This document shows, one piece after another, positions 13,001 to 28,000 of a DNA stretch of 64,000 nucleotides. The translations under genes and the position numbers were made by a program. The stretch covers positions 67,970,501 to 68,034,500 of the forward strand of contig NC_072896.1 in NCBI RefSeq assembly GCF_027943255.1, in the 5' to 3' direction. The stretch is from Anastrepha obliqua. Lineage: Eukaryota > Arthropoda > Insecta > Diptera > Tephritidae. Position 1 is the first letter of the stretch, and each line of letters begins with the position of its first letter. The notes beneath the pieces were generated by a model, which saw only the letters and a list, made by a program, of their open reading frames with translations, was not told the origin of the DNA and did not search any database.

Positions 13001-16000
13001 CCGAAGGGAGACCTTGTATATTCCATTCACCGATTTGCGTGCGGTCCGTTAGACTTTCGATAATATTTAGGTTGAAAGACAATGGTATTGTGCGCTCGCG
13101 TACTTCCTTCAGCCACTGATTTTGTAAGTCAATACGATATTCTTGGTTAAACGGACCCGTATACGACAGGAAGGCAGTCAATATTATGGTGTCACCTACA
13201 AGACGATCCGTTTCGCTTTTGAATTGCGCAATCTGTTCGGTCCAACGTATTTTTTCGCCAGCCAAACCGCTAATCAGCGCCGTTGCGGCATCCATTTTGT
13301 CTTGCACCTTTTTCGCCTCAGCCAGCACAGCATCCTTCTTAGCAATAGCTTCGTTAAAACGCGCTTGCACTTCAGCTAATTCGCGTTCTTTGGAAGCGAA
13401 CAATTCTTCGGCTTCTTGCAAGTCAGCGGCCGCCTTCTGATATTTAACCGTTTGTATGGCTAAATTGGCCTTCAATGGCAATACCTCTTTATTCACCTCA
13501 AAGTACTTAGCCATTGCGATGGTCCAGGACAATAGACCGGCAACATTGCCGCAAGCTACCTTGGCTGCTTCAAATGTATACATACTATTAATAAAAAAAC
13601 AAATAAGAAAGTGATTTCGGTTGAAGAAACTGTGGTACACACTTATAGTTAAAATATGGCAGCATCAGATCCACCATTTCTGCATTAATGATGTCCGTTG
13701 GATATTCGACAATCTTCTTTAGGAAACTCGTATCTGACATCACCTTCAGCGACTCTTCCCAAGAGCTTTGTAGAAATTGCTTTTCGAAATCCGGTTTTAT
13801 GGGTTTTATTTTCTTACGAAATAGGATGCATACCGCATCCATAATGAGTGTAATCAAGTATGGCGGCTTACCCAGTTTTCGTACAGTCGCTATATCGGCG
13901 GCTTTGATGGTCTAGTTATAGGAGAAAATATGTGAATACTCAATAAATTAAAATTAGGGCACTTCGCTATCGCAGTTTACTTACGCGTAACGCGGCTTCG
14001 GCTTCCTCTAATGCTGGACGAGCCTTTTCCAGTTTAGCTTCGGCAACCTCTTTGTCGGCCGATATAACTTTCACTAACTCACCAGCCTGTGCTTTCTTCT
14101 CCGCAACCTGTACTTTGACGACTTCAGCGGCGGCAGTGGATTGTGCCACCGTCTCCAGTACTTCTTCAGCCTCTTCCGTCGCGATTACAATGACTTTATT
14201 CATTTCAATCAAGTCTTTTTTCAGTACGGAAACCGCAGCGCCTGCTTCGTCCAACTTATCTAAGCCTGAGCTCATGCGATCGGACATTGTAATGATATTC
14301 ACTTGTTTATCTTTGTACAAAGTCATGTAGCTTTGTAAAAAGGATATCAGCGACTTAGGCGTTACAAATGTAGTGCGTCGGAAGCGTTCGAAATATGATA
14401 AACAAGCCTCGGATACAGTTTCATGTATCCAACTCATTAAGTCTATAACTTGTTCTTTTATTTCCGGAGCACAGACTATGGGGAAATCTTTCAAGTAATG
14501 CTCCGATACCGCAACACGCGCATCCTCGGGCCATTTTTGGAACCAATCAATGACACAACCGGAAATAAGACCAGGAAATTTCAGAGAGCGTGCACGGAAT
14601 TTCTCGCCAATCTACATATGCAGTGGTATAAGCACTGTGAATATAAATGTATTCTGAAGCGATTTCAGCACTTACCGGTGAGAAGCAAAGCGCAATGTGT
14701 AGATTGAAGCGTGCGCGTGACAAAAAGAAGTCATAGAGGTTGTCCTGCGTTGGTATGCGTTTGGGCGCTATTTTCTTCATGATGGGTATCATTTCATTGT
14801 AGATTTCGTCTAACATAAAAAAGGAAGTTTTTTTCTATTTCATTGCTCGATTTTTCGACAACTTACCCATTTCATCCTTTGCAAAAAGATTTGCAATTTC
14901 ACCAGAGCTGAGGATGTTGTTAATAAATTCCAAAAAGCCATCATCCTTGATTTCATTATCGGTAAATATGAATGTTATGCCCCGTCCTTCTAGACCAGCT
15001 GTGCGATATAAATATTTTAAATCTTCAACGAGATTACCCGCATTGTAGGCACGTGTTAGTACGATTTGGAAGAACTTATAGTTGGCTATGAAGGATGCCA
15101 AACGTGTAAGACTTTGTTTGCCTGAACCGCCGACTCCGACGAGCAGAGCATTGCCCCTTTGAGAAAGGTGGGAAATTGGGTTAGGCAATAAGTGAAATAC
15201 ACAGTAAGTCGACTTACCTCGGCATACTTAATATTCTGGAAACAATCATAAGATGAACTAGTGCATCACGGAAAAATACCATGTCCATGGTGAATCCACG
15301 TACGTATTCATTAAATTGGCCCATGTAGAAAATCACTTTCTGTTTCACAAAGTCGAAACTGAAATTTAGAAAAATGTGTAATAACGAGGTTTCCACTAAT
15401 TTGTTGAAGATCGATTCGCGCCGTTTGTTAAGTCGCATGGTGGTGAAAGAGCTTAGCTTACAACTTTACAAGATCAAACTAACTCAAGACGTAAATCCGC
15501 TAAAGTGTTATGTTATTCCAATGTTGACAACCCTCTTTAAATCGGCTGTAAGCTAACTAAGATAATGATTTCAAAGAAACTTTTCGAGCGATTGAGTATA
15601 AAGGGCGATTGGGTGTCATAAAATCTGCTTACACAGCTTTGGTATAATGAAATTGTTCGTTGCATTGCCCCTCCAATTTGGGACACATATAAAAGCTCAT
15701 ACTGAGTTAAAACTAGGTTGTTCAATAAGTTTTGCGGTTCGATAGGTTTTATTATTCAGTAGAGTCTCCCTGAACATCAATACACTTGTTCCAACGAAAT
15801 TCTAATTTATGAATCCCATCCCTGAAGTAAGAATATGGAAGGGCTGCAAAATAGGATTCCACAGCTGTTACGACGTCATCATTTGGTGAAAAACGCTTTC
15901 CGCGCATGCATTTTTTAGGTCTCGAAATAGATGGCAATTGCTATTCGCCAAATCTGATGAATACGGTGGATGCTCCAATGATTCGAACTTTAATTCATGT

Positions 16001-19000
16001 GTGTCAACCATTGTCAGAATGCTCTTGTGCCACGGTGCATTGTCCTGATGAAAAATAGTTTTTTTCTTTTGCAAACTGGGACCCTTTTCACGAATTTTTC
16101 CCTTCGGTGGGTCTAAACGGTTACAATTATATTCAGAATTTATTGTTTTACCAGTTTACAAATAATACACAAACAAAACATCTTCTTGGCTGATTTCTGG
16201 ACACGAACTCGTTTCGAAGCCGAAGAACCAGATTCAAACGCCTAGGGTGATCAATCATGAGGTGCTTTTTTCAATAGTTAAAAAAAAACAAAAATGTAAA
16301 TTATGTTCAAAACCTTTATTTATCGTTTGAAAGGACATTCTTTGACATTTACTTTTTGAATATGACTTCATTCAAATGTTGGCCGCAACTACGCTTAAGG
16401 TGGTCCATTCTGAAGGTCCAATTTTCAATCACTCGTTCGAGCATTTCGACTGGTATGTCCTGAATAACACGCGTAATGTTGGCTTCCAGAGCTTCAATCG
16501 TAGCTGGTTTATCAGCATAGACCTTGGACTTCACGAATCCCCAAAGAAAAAAGTCCAAAGGTGTGATATCACAAGATCTTGGTGGCCAACTCACAGGTCC
16601 TAAACGTGAAATCAGTTGCTCTCCGAAATGACTTCTCAATAAAGTTATTGTTTCACGAGCAGTATGGCAAGTGGCTCCGTCTTGTTGAAACCAAATGTCG
16701 TAGAGATCATTAGATTCAATTTCAGGTAGCAAAAAGTCCGATATCATGGTACGGTAGCGAGCACCATTCACAGTTACGTTGCGGCCATCATAATTTTTGA
16801 AAAAATATGGACCGATGATTCCACCAGCCCATAAACCACACCAGACCGTTGTTTTCTCTGGGTGTAAAGGTAGCTCTTGAACCTGTTCTAGTTGCTCTTC
16901 ATCCCAAATACGGCAATTTTGCTTATTGACGTAACCATTGAGCCAGAAATGCGCCTCATCGCTGAACAAAATTTTGCTCGAAAACAGCGGATCTTCTTCA
17001 ATCTTTTCAAGAGCCCAATCAGCAAAACGGTGACGTGCAGGAAGGTCATTTGGCTTTAGTTCTTGTACGAGCTGTATTTTGTATGCTTTTAAATGAAGAT
17101 CCTTCCGTAAAATTGACCAAGTTGTTTTTGACACGTAAACAAAGAATGGATTGAAAGATTAAAATGAAACTTCATACTCTCTTCATCCTCTCTTATCTAA
17201 CCGCAAAACTTATTGAACAACCTAGTATTATATTTGAGTAAGTCCGAAGAATCAGCCCATTAGTTTCGACACTCAGCTTTTCAGCCGTATAGTGTACAAA
17301 ATATGTACCATATGTGCTAAGTTAATTTAGGAAACTCAGTTATGTTATCACTGTGTTTGGCTGGGATGCTCTTTAGGGCAATTAATTAAGCTCCAATAAA
17401 TCCCTTATTTGGGAAAATCTTATCATACTCGAACCGTAAATGGAGACCACGGCCATACGATTTAAATTTGAATATATATTAGTTACAAGAACTTTTAGAA
17501 TAAATTTGAGGTTTGTGAGAATAGATAAGTGTATCCTCAACTAAACCCAAATAAAACCTCTTATTTCAGTCTAACACCTGTGAGGTATATTGGACTCCAG
17601 ATTGTAAAGAGAGAAATATGTAGTTCGGAGAGCTCAACTTAACAAATAACAATCCAATTCACTCTACTGTACCATCTACTGAGTATAGGCCGAGATACTT
17701 CTTACATGGTCAGCTAGTTATCTGAAATAATCTTAATATTAATCGATAATCTATAAGTGGATGAGGTTTATCTCCCGACATGAGATCTAACTACATTGCA
17801 AACGATCTTTCCCATATCTTTGAACTGTCGAAATAACACCACCTCACCACTTCACTTTGTGCTAGGAAAATTCTTGCTGCAGAGCAAAATGAACTTTTTA
17901 AGCAGCTGATTTAAATTTTAAAATTAGAAAACTCTGCTGATTCCATTCTCACCTTGGTATTTCCTCGTATATTTTTGGCGGTTCTAGTGATACATCCTGT
18001 TCATCATCCTCCCCAGCATCTGGAGCATCCCTTAAAAAGTCAACGAAAAACGTTTCTTCTTCAGGATAATGCTCAGCTATTTCCTCTGGCAAATTTTTCA
18101 GAGCATCGCCTTTCAGGCAATTCAAAAACCACTCTTTGTCCTTGAACTCGGTAAACCGATCCGCAATAACACGTGTACATTCATGACACCACAATTTCAG
18201 CACGGTTTGTATATTGTCGCATTCCTCCGCCTTTATTTTCAATATACCCTCCCAAATGCGTGAGAGATCACGTAAATTGAATACATAATGGAAATTCGCA
18301 GGTGTTGGTAACATTTTCGCTTTGACATTTTGCCAGAAAATGCGAGTGAGCGGCACCAAATGTGGTATAGTTTCAACGACTTCCTCGTTAAAGCGCGACA
18401 AACAGAAATAACCTTGTCCGATTTTATTGAAAATCTGATCCATAGAATTATGACTTGGCAAAGTGCAGTTGAAGATGGATAAGTGGCGTTTCAAACGATT
18501 TGGTATATCATTACGACCACCGCCCGGATGTATCATGGCTGCCAACAGCTGTATGTCCATAATAGTAGAGAAGTCACCTGTGGTGGTATAAGATTTCAAG
18601 TATAGGTATGGATTTCAAATTTTATTTAGTCACCTGGCTTTTCCAAAGAATAGAAACCACCCTGTTCGATCATTTGGCGCACAATTTCGTTGGTGATTTG
18701 ATCACCCCATTCATTAATCACTGGCATATTTATATCATCTATGAAGACAGTCATCGATCGTTGCCCCGGTGGACCATAGGTGGTACCGACACGTTTTTCC
18801 ACATATGATTCGATAATACGCTACAAAAATCGGGCAAAATGAGACGTTCTTATCTGTTAACATTCATTGGGAAAGAGGATAGGCAGAGCGTGCATGCATT
18901 TCTCTCAAATATACACAGCATTTTTAGAAACTAAATCTGTCATATCGTCCGTGTACTGCATTTTTAAATCCTTTGAAATAATTATATTATATTTTTCTGA

Positions 19001-22000
19001 CCAAGAAACTAAGTTTTTTCCGCAGAAGAGTGGGGAATGGTTACATGGGAATATAAGTTCAGTTATGAGGGAGTGTAAGAAGTTCGAGGAATGATAGGAA
19101 AGGGTGTAAATAAGGTTCAATACACTTTAAAGATCTTTCACTAAATTTACTAACACCATAAAATAGTTTAATCTAGACCTTTGAAATAGCATATCAATTT
19201 CCCTTCTTAATCATCAGTAGAATCTTTCCTCGAACCTTTTTTTCATCTGGAGTCTAAATCTGGCCTACAGGAAGGTGGTTAAGGGGTCGAACTTAAACTT
19301 CAGTGGGTCAGCCACCACGACGAACTTTTGTGAAGAGCTGTACATTTCTGCGCAAAAGTACATTTGGGTGCATGTAAGTAAGTAGTATAGCGGCTTACAT
19401 TTTTTTATGAGCAACCAATAAATCAGTACCAATCATCTTTCTAGTCAATTAGGTCTCTAGAGATGGTGCCACTGCAGGAACTCTGGTTTCGACTCCGGTG
19501 CAAAGCAATAAATTCTAGTTTCGTTTCTAGAAACATTCCGGTGTCTAAATTCATCCCAGCAATTCATGTTATTGCTACAGAGTTTCAAAAACTCGCGTGC
19601 ATACTCGTCATGATCTTGCTTCTGAAATGGTGTCAGCTTGGGATATACCAAGATCCGTGATCATCCCAGGATGCTCAGAATGGTCGTAGATTATACTCCA
19701 ACATTTTTTTTTAACAAAGCAAATTTTTCGCCTTTATCAACTACTATATCCAGAGTGCATAGCTTCAATATGCCGATAACCAGAGCGCTTGATCGTCTTC
19801 AATTAACTCTCTACCTTGCTTGAAGAACTATGACGCTTTCAAATTATTAGTTTTGATGGTCATAAGCAGATGACATCACTTCAATAATGATCCCTGTTTT
19901 TTCTTTTGGTTTTTGAGGAACTTCGTCACAGCACAAAACTCAATTTTCTTCACTATTTATCCCACGATATATGCAAGTATGATATACTAAGTAAGTATGA
20001 CATAAGTCTATCGTATACAGGTCCTGTACCTTGTATGTATGTATAATTGGCTCGTACACCTTTTCTGTGCGTTTGGCCGAGCTCCTCCTCCTATTTGTAG
20101 CGTGCGTCTTGATGTTCTTCCACAAATGGAGGGACCTATAGGTTCAAGCCGACTCTGAGCGGCAGATATTTTTTCTGAGGAGATTTTTCATAGCAGAAAT
20201 ACACTCGGAGTTTTGCCATTGCCTGCCGAGTGGCGGCAAAACTTTTTCTTAATTTTGGTGTATCACCAAGATTCGAACCTACGTTCTCTCTGAACTCCAA
20301 ATGGTAGTCATGCACCAACCCATTCGTATACGGCGCTCCAGTACCTCATATAAGATAAATAAGTACTATGCCCATGCCCTAAATACCAGAGAACTTTTGT
20401 AGACAAAATTTTTTGAGTTTGGGGACGAATGTCATGTTTCTCATATGTTTGCTAAGGTAATCGAAAATTACAAGTAAATTACTCATTTTAACCCTAATTC
20501 CATGTCGTTCCCTTTGACACCTTAATCCCACGTCGATGGGTCGACGCTTGTTTCTACTGTATAATGCCAACAAAAAATTAGAAAAAATTAGAAAAAATTC
20601 ATAAGGTATCTTTTAAGCTTTAGCTAAAAATACCTGAAGAAATTTTTTATTTTAATAATATTTTATCATAAACAAATGATATGAAACAGACACCGTGCAG
20701 AAGTTTCATAAAAAACGAGCCCCCACACATACCTGGTACATATTTGGTGTTGTTGCCGATGAAAAATTAAAGGACTTGGATAAATGTTGCTCCGGATCAT
20801 ATTGCGCCATATATCCTTTAATCATCACCGTCTTCGCAGTACCCTGCTCACCAATCAGCAGCACCTGCTTGCGCTGCTTTGCAATATTATGCATCAGGTA
20901 TGCGGTACGTACGTTATCCACATTGGGCACTAAAATCGAGGCGAACTCCGGTATGCTATCCTCAGGGTAGATGAAATCTTCAACTCGCGTATTCCAATGT
21001 TGCCATAGACCCTGATCATCAACATAATATTCAAAAATCGTCTCGTTTGGCTGTCTCTTTGGCCACTCTTTAAAATATGCGAAAAATACTAGTAAAAAAT
21101 AATATCGAACTGAGGCTGCACTTACTTAGCTTTGACGGATGCTTAACCAAATATTCTTCAAATTTATCACGTTCGTTGATTTCCAGGACAGCGCCCAAAG
21201 TCCACATTAGAGCAAATAGGAACATACGTTCCAAATATCTTTCGCTTCGATTGCTACACTCCTCTAAAATGCCGTCCATAATTTCGAGCATTTGCTTAAT
21301 ATAGATTGCTTCCAAAATACGCATTTTAGCCATGAGCTTTGTTTGTAGGAAGGTATGTGCATCATCATAGATGGCAGCATAACATCGTCGGTATATTTCT
21401 GCTTCAGCTGCGGGCTGCATGTGGACCCAAGCTGATAAAAGGAAAAAAAAGAAAACTAATTAAAATTATATCTCTAAAAAAAATGCATTTGTTTTAATTA
21501 GAAAAAGATTAATTAGCTAAAAGAAACTAATAACCAGACCATCCAATATATATATAAATAATATATCATATTTATATAATTTTGTTCACGAAACGGTTGT
21601 ATGCAGCAGCAAAATATGTATATGTGACTTCAAAGCTGCATTCGACAGTACGGAAAGGAGTTACCTGTATGCCGCGATGTCTGAATTTTGTATCCTCGCA
21701 AAACTAATACGGCTATGTAAGATGACGTTGCTCAACACCAGCAGCGCCGTCAGAATTGGGAAGGACCTCTCCGAGCCGTTTGATACCAAACGAGGTTTCA
21801 GACAGGGTAACTCGCTGTCGTGTGACTTCTTTAACCTGATGTTGGAGAGCATCGTAAGAGCCGCAGAACTTAATCGCTCAGGCACAATTTTTTATAAGAG
21901 CGTACAATTGTTGGCGTATGCCGATGATATTGACATCATCGGCCTTAACAACCGCGCTGTTAGTTATGCCTTCTCCAAACTGGATAAAGAGGCAAAGCGA

Positions 22001-25000
22001 ATGGGTCTGGTGGGTCAAACAAACAGTCGGCGCACTCGCGTATCGGCACCCACGTCACTGTTGACAGTTATAATTTCGAGGTTGTAAAAGACTTCGTTTA
22101 TTTAGGAACCAGCATCAACACCGATAACAATGTCAGCCTTGAAATCCAACGTAGAATCTCTCTTGCCTACAAGTGCTACTTTGGACTAAGTAGGCAACTG
22201 AGCAGTAAAGTCCTCTCTCGACGAACAAAACTAACAGTCTACAAGGCTCTCATCATCCCCATCTTAACGTATGGCGCAGAAGCTTGGACGATGACATCAT
22301 CCGATGAAGCGACGCTTGGAGTGTTCGAGAGAAGGATTCTGCGTAAGATTTTTGGACCTTTGCACGTTGGCAACGGCATCGCAGACGATGGAACGATGAG
22401 CTGTATGAGCTTTACGACGACATAGACATAGCGCAGCGAATAAAGATCCAACGGCTACGTTGGCTGAGTCATGTCGTCCGAATGGATACAAACGCTCCGG
22501 CTTTGAAAGTATTCGATGCGGTACCAGCTGGTGGTAGTAGAGGAAGAGAAAGGCCTACTCTGCGTTGGAAAGATCAGGTGGAGAAGGACTTGGCTTCACT
22601 TGGCGTGTCCAACTGGCTACGGTTAGCACGAAAAAGAAACGACTAGCGCGCTTTGTTAAACTCGGCCAAAATCGCGTAAGCGGTTATAGCGCCAATTAAG
22701 AAGAAGAAGATGTATATACCAGAATGCCCATATTGATGAGAGGGGTCGACTTACCCATGTTTGTGCGTTCGTCCGTGTACACGATGGCTCGAGCAAAAAT
22801 TAATATTATATACTTTAATTGAACTTCGTATACACATATTGCGCTTTATCCATCTATTTTTTCAATTTTCAAGAAAGAAAACAAGTGATATCTCGGTTAT
22901 AGATAAAACAAAATTAGACAAGCAAACGCATGTTAACTTTTGAAAAAATGCACGGTGTCACTCCCAATTTTCGATGAGTGAATTTATCTCGATAACGACT
23001 TAATAAAGTCGGCCAAACTTGGTACACGTTTTGCTACCCACCTCATTTAGAGCCGACCTAAATATTATTGAGATCGGATAAAAATCACGCCTACTTTTAT
23101 AAGTTATAAACAAAATTTCCGTTTGTTCTTCTGTTTTCACACGCTATTACTCTTATTAACTATGAGTTTGCTTAATTTCAAAAATTAACAGCCGGCCTAA
23201 ATTTACTTTTAATAAACTGTGAGCGGGTATACAAAATTCAGTCAACCGAATGCAACTTTCCTTACTTGTTTTTCTGTTATGTAGATTTAGATATATTATT
23301 ATATAACCAAATATCGGTTTTCGATTAAAGTACAACATTCAGATCATACAAATTTCTAATATGTGGACAATCCGATTAAACCGATCAAACCCAATAATAT
23401 AACAAATTAAACGTAATTTCCAATCTTTCCTTCTACTTATGATTAGCATTTCAACATCTCCTATGATCCCATTTTTCTTTTATTTAAGTGGCGCTATATA
23501 CTTAGTTGGTTGTTTGGATGAGTTCCTCCTCCAATTTATAGTCTTGTTGGTGTTTCACTATTAGAAGAGCTCACAGTTTTATGCCCCCTCTGAACGGCAG
23601 TATATCATATTTTATGAGGAGCTTTCTCATTACAGAAATATGTTACTATCGAGGGTTTGTCATGATATGGCAAGGGGGACAGCTTTATGAGACTGTTTCT
23701 ATCGTTTTCATGTGTCGAGCCCACTCCGGGTCACACAATGCGTGATAAATGGTAGCACAAAAATCGTCACATGGTCACGTGTTAGACTTTGCTCAACTCA
23801 TTCGACTCCAACGCCACAGGTTTACCAACAGCGTTCGTTTGTTTTTATTTGATGAACAAAAGTGCTTTTGTTGAGCAAAAGTGGTTTTTAAAAAGCTTCA
23901 GCAGCGGTATTGGACATTTTTAACAGTATTCAACAAGATGTTTTTAAATGTAAAATTTTTTCCAAAAGTGATAAATGTGTAAATGAAATGGTTTTCAGCG
24001 AGCGTTAAAATAAATATACATTCAAAAAAATATTTAGCATATTCCTTTTGGTTATCCAACTGAGTATTACGATCAATTTCCACTGGAACAATCCGGATCC
24101 TTTTTACGAGTATTGGCACAATCATATAAAAATTTTGTTTCAGTTCATTCAAAGAAGAAGAAAGTTAAACAAAATGTCACATTCTTCCACGGAAATTGTT
24201 GTCGAAAATGCATTCGAAATGCTTAAAACAAGATTCAGACGATTACTTCATTTCTAGGAAAATTCAGACTAGGGCTATTCGTCAAAATAATTACATGTGG
24301 ATTAGGCCGGGTCGATTTGTGGGGAGGCAAAAAATCGCCCATTGCTCTGTGAAAATCATATTCTAGGGATCAAAATAAGAAACTTTGTCGAAGGAACCTT
24401 ACCTCTAAAAGGAATTCTGATGTCCCCCAATTTGGGTCGAACTTTTTAGTTTCTTTTCTATAACTCACTTAAATTAATTTTTTCATTTACATATGTTCTT
24501 AAGAGAAAAAATAGATATTATAAATAAATAATAAATATTATTATAAATAAATCGATTCGAGCACTCTAAATGGGTCAAAGTGGGATTTTTCAAAATTTGC
24601 CCCTACCCAAAAGTTCGACCCAAATTGGAGGACTTCAGAATTCGTTTTAGAGCTATGGTTCCTTCGGCAAAGTTTCTTATTTTGATCCCTAGAATACGAT
24701 TTTCACAGAGCAATGAGCGATTTTTAAATCGACCCGCCCTAATGTGGATGTTTCATACACAACATTTGGAACATGACAGCATGGAAGATGAAACATCAAT
24801 AGAAGACGAAGGACCTGCAAATAATACACATTTTCAAGAAAACGGTATTTCAACCGAAAATCGGCGTTTTTCAGAGCTGATTAGTTAATTTTTACAAAAA
24901 ACCTCATTCAATATGAAATTTATAATATAATAAATAAATCTTTGATAATTTTAATTTATGTATGCATTCACTTGTCAGTTCTACCAATTACAAAAGTCTG

Positions 25001-28000
25001 TGCTGCCAAACAAATTACAAATAACAAAACCAACAGAATGAATGTACCCATTTTTCTTTAATACAAATCCGTTATTTGGCATTATATCCGAAACGACTTG
25101 GTAGAAAACTAAATTATGTAAATTTTTGGATTCAACGATCAACCTTACGTAGTAACTGGATGGTCTGGTCTTGTGTAAAAAAATCATTAATTATTTGGGA
25201 TGAGCTGACGATCTACCATAACTGGTTAGACTTTTTTTGTAACAGTAACCAAAGACTTCCGCTAGAATAGACGTTTGCATCTATATACGTGCACTTACCT
25301 TCCATATAGACCGTCCACTTCAATACCGATGAGCTCATAAATGTCATACCGACACGACTTACTGTAGCGGGCGAAGCATTATCAACATTATCTGGTTCGA
25401 ATACCAATTTTGAATTATCCGCCATTTTTATACGATCACCATTGGCCAAGGTCAAGGTTTTATTATCGTCTAATACAGAGTTTAAATTTTCAATCCAGAC
25501 CGCATCTACGGGTCCATCCAGAACGATCCAGCAGTTTTGATGTTTCGGTATTTTCAGCGAACGTCTCCATAATGTTGAGAAAATACCATCGGTCCAATCA
25601 TTGGTGGCCACGTCGAGGCGACCGAACATTTGAGGAGCAGTAATGGCCTTTGAATGGAAACAAGTAATGACAAACTAGAATTAGTAGAAACAAGCAAAGA
25701 CTCGTACACCTAGGTGGGGTGAATCTAAATCCATTAGGGATATGGAACAAAGAGCCTCAAAAGGTACTCAAATTCGTCAGAAGCATTCAATTATAGGTCT
25801 ACGGTCAAGCGCAATAGACCGCCTCAGAGTCATACACTGCGACTGGCCCAATAATAATATAATGGTATTGAAATTCTCTATGAAAGGTCTGTTTTTCAGA
25901 AAACATCATTTAACTTTTGAATGCAATATTTTATCTTCCTCTCTCAAACCTTAAGCATTTGGTTGACTCACCTTCGGGTTCATTCGCATCTCCTTATGGG
26001 GCTGTCCCATTTCGGTGAAGCATCTTAGCATCGCATGTGTGCAGCTTGTCTTTCCAGAGCCAGTTGGTCCCATCAGCATCAAACCGTGTCGCACAAGCGA
26101 AGTTTCGTACAGCTGCACGACCTTCAGATTCCATTCAGGATTGTTCACATAACCCAGTTCGTCAGCTACCTTTACAATGGCACGCTGAAGATCTTTGTAT
26201 GACGCTTGGGTCAGCTTAATACCCGGGAACATGTCATCGATCAGTGAAATAAATAGACCCTCGTCTTCATCAATCAGTTTTGAAACATTCATGTCACGCA
26301 ACACGCGCATTACGATAGTCTCCTCTGTATCAGTGGGATTGGCACGCTTTTGGGCACCTAATGTACGTAACACTGATAAAATGTTACGCAAGCCAAAATC
26401 GTAGTGCACTTGCTTAGATAGCTGCTCTTCGCAAAGCTTGTAGAGGGTGTAAAATTTACGTGACAACACCAAATTTTCCTTAAAACCACAACTGGCTAAT
26501 TTCACCCGAATAATAATAGCGCGATCCGGTACCATCATTGCCACAGAACGGAACATAATCTTTAAATTTTCGGGCAATTCTTGACGCCCTGCATAGCCGG
26601 GATTCATTGTAATGAATAGACCAAATTCGGAATTAAGCGTGACTGTATCACCATCGCTGAATATGAACCAGCTACGCTTTTCTTTACGCGCAGTCAACAC
26701 AATATAAATTTGTTGCGCTGCTACCGACAACACAGGCAACTCGATGCGATTGAACTCATCGAAACAGCCCCAAGAACCAGACTGCGCTAGTCCTTTATAA
26801 ATACGACCCAAGCCGCGAAAATCCATTTGATCCGAACAATTGAACACCACGACCAATTTGCCCAAAGCACGGCCCATATCTTTAGTTGTCTCTGTCTTAC
26901 CAGTGCCAGCAGGTCCCGCCGGAGCACCACCCATTGACATACCTATGAAAATAGAATTTTAAACGTAGATAATGGTTAAGGCATATGTAAGATCACCTAT
27001 AGCTTGTGCTAAAGTAATGTAACAGCGATCTGTCAATGGTGTAATAGCCAATCGCTCAGTTACACCCAAATATTCGTTCTGATATATGAAATTCACATCC
27101 GTAATACCAACTATGACGTCGTCATTATCCTCGTGATAGTAGAATCTCGCTTGCTTTTGCCATTCAAAGTCGCTAATATATTTGATACGCATGGTGCATA
27201 AATCGTCGAAAATATCTCTAAAATGAGAATGTTACAAAATCGTGCATATAGGACATGCATGGTGTAACCACTTTGATAAGCCTAAATCTCTCATAAATGA
27301 ATACTAATGTATGTGTATGTATGATAATGGAAACTCAAACAACTGGAAATTTAGATTTTTTCTACACAATTAAGAGACCGAGATCAATTTAAATATAAAA
27401 TAAAATGGTTTTGAAGTATTTAGACTCGAAGACTGGGTATAAACCATTGAAGCACAGGTCTAAATTCAGATGGACCAGGAGTATGGGAATGTCACGAATT
27501 AATATCTTTGACCAAAATCTACAATAAAAATCTCGGTTAGGTGGGGAAATCATTTAAAATAATGAGCTCTAGGGCAACACAACGGACCCAACTTGCGGTC
27601 TATGTGGCACTCCGATGCGGGGTCACCCTTAAACCAACCAACCATGGGAATGTCACGACACCCTTCAGCTTCTGGCAAAGAAAAATACACTGATGTTGCA
27701 GGGCATAAGATCATCAACGGGTTAACAAGAGGATGTACATACGCTGCTCCCGTGCCACCAGCCACCATTTCGATTGGATATACTTAGAGAGCGTGGTAAG
27801 TACGGGAATAAATTAGGATAACTCAGGAAGGAATGACATAAATCATTTAAGTAGGACCAACTTAATAATTCTTTCAGATTACCTCACAGGCCACAATAGA
27901 TTGTATTCGTCTTGGCACCGCAAGAGTCCATTTATCGATGGCGGGATTGTGGATGATTTGATGACTGAACACATCAATCATCATAAGTGAATGTCTGGTC

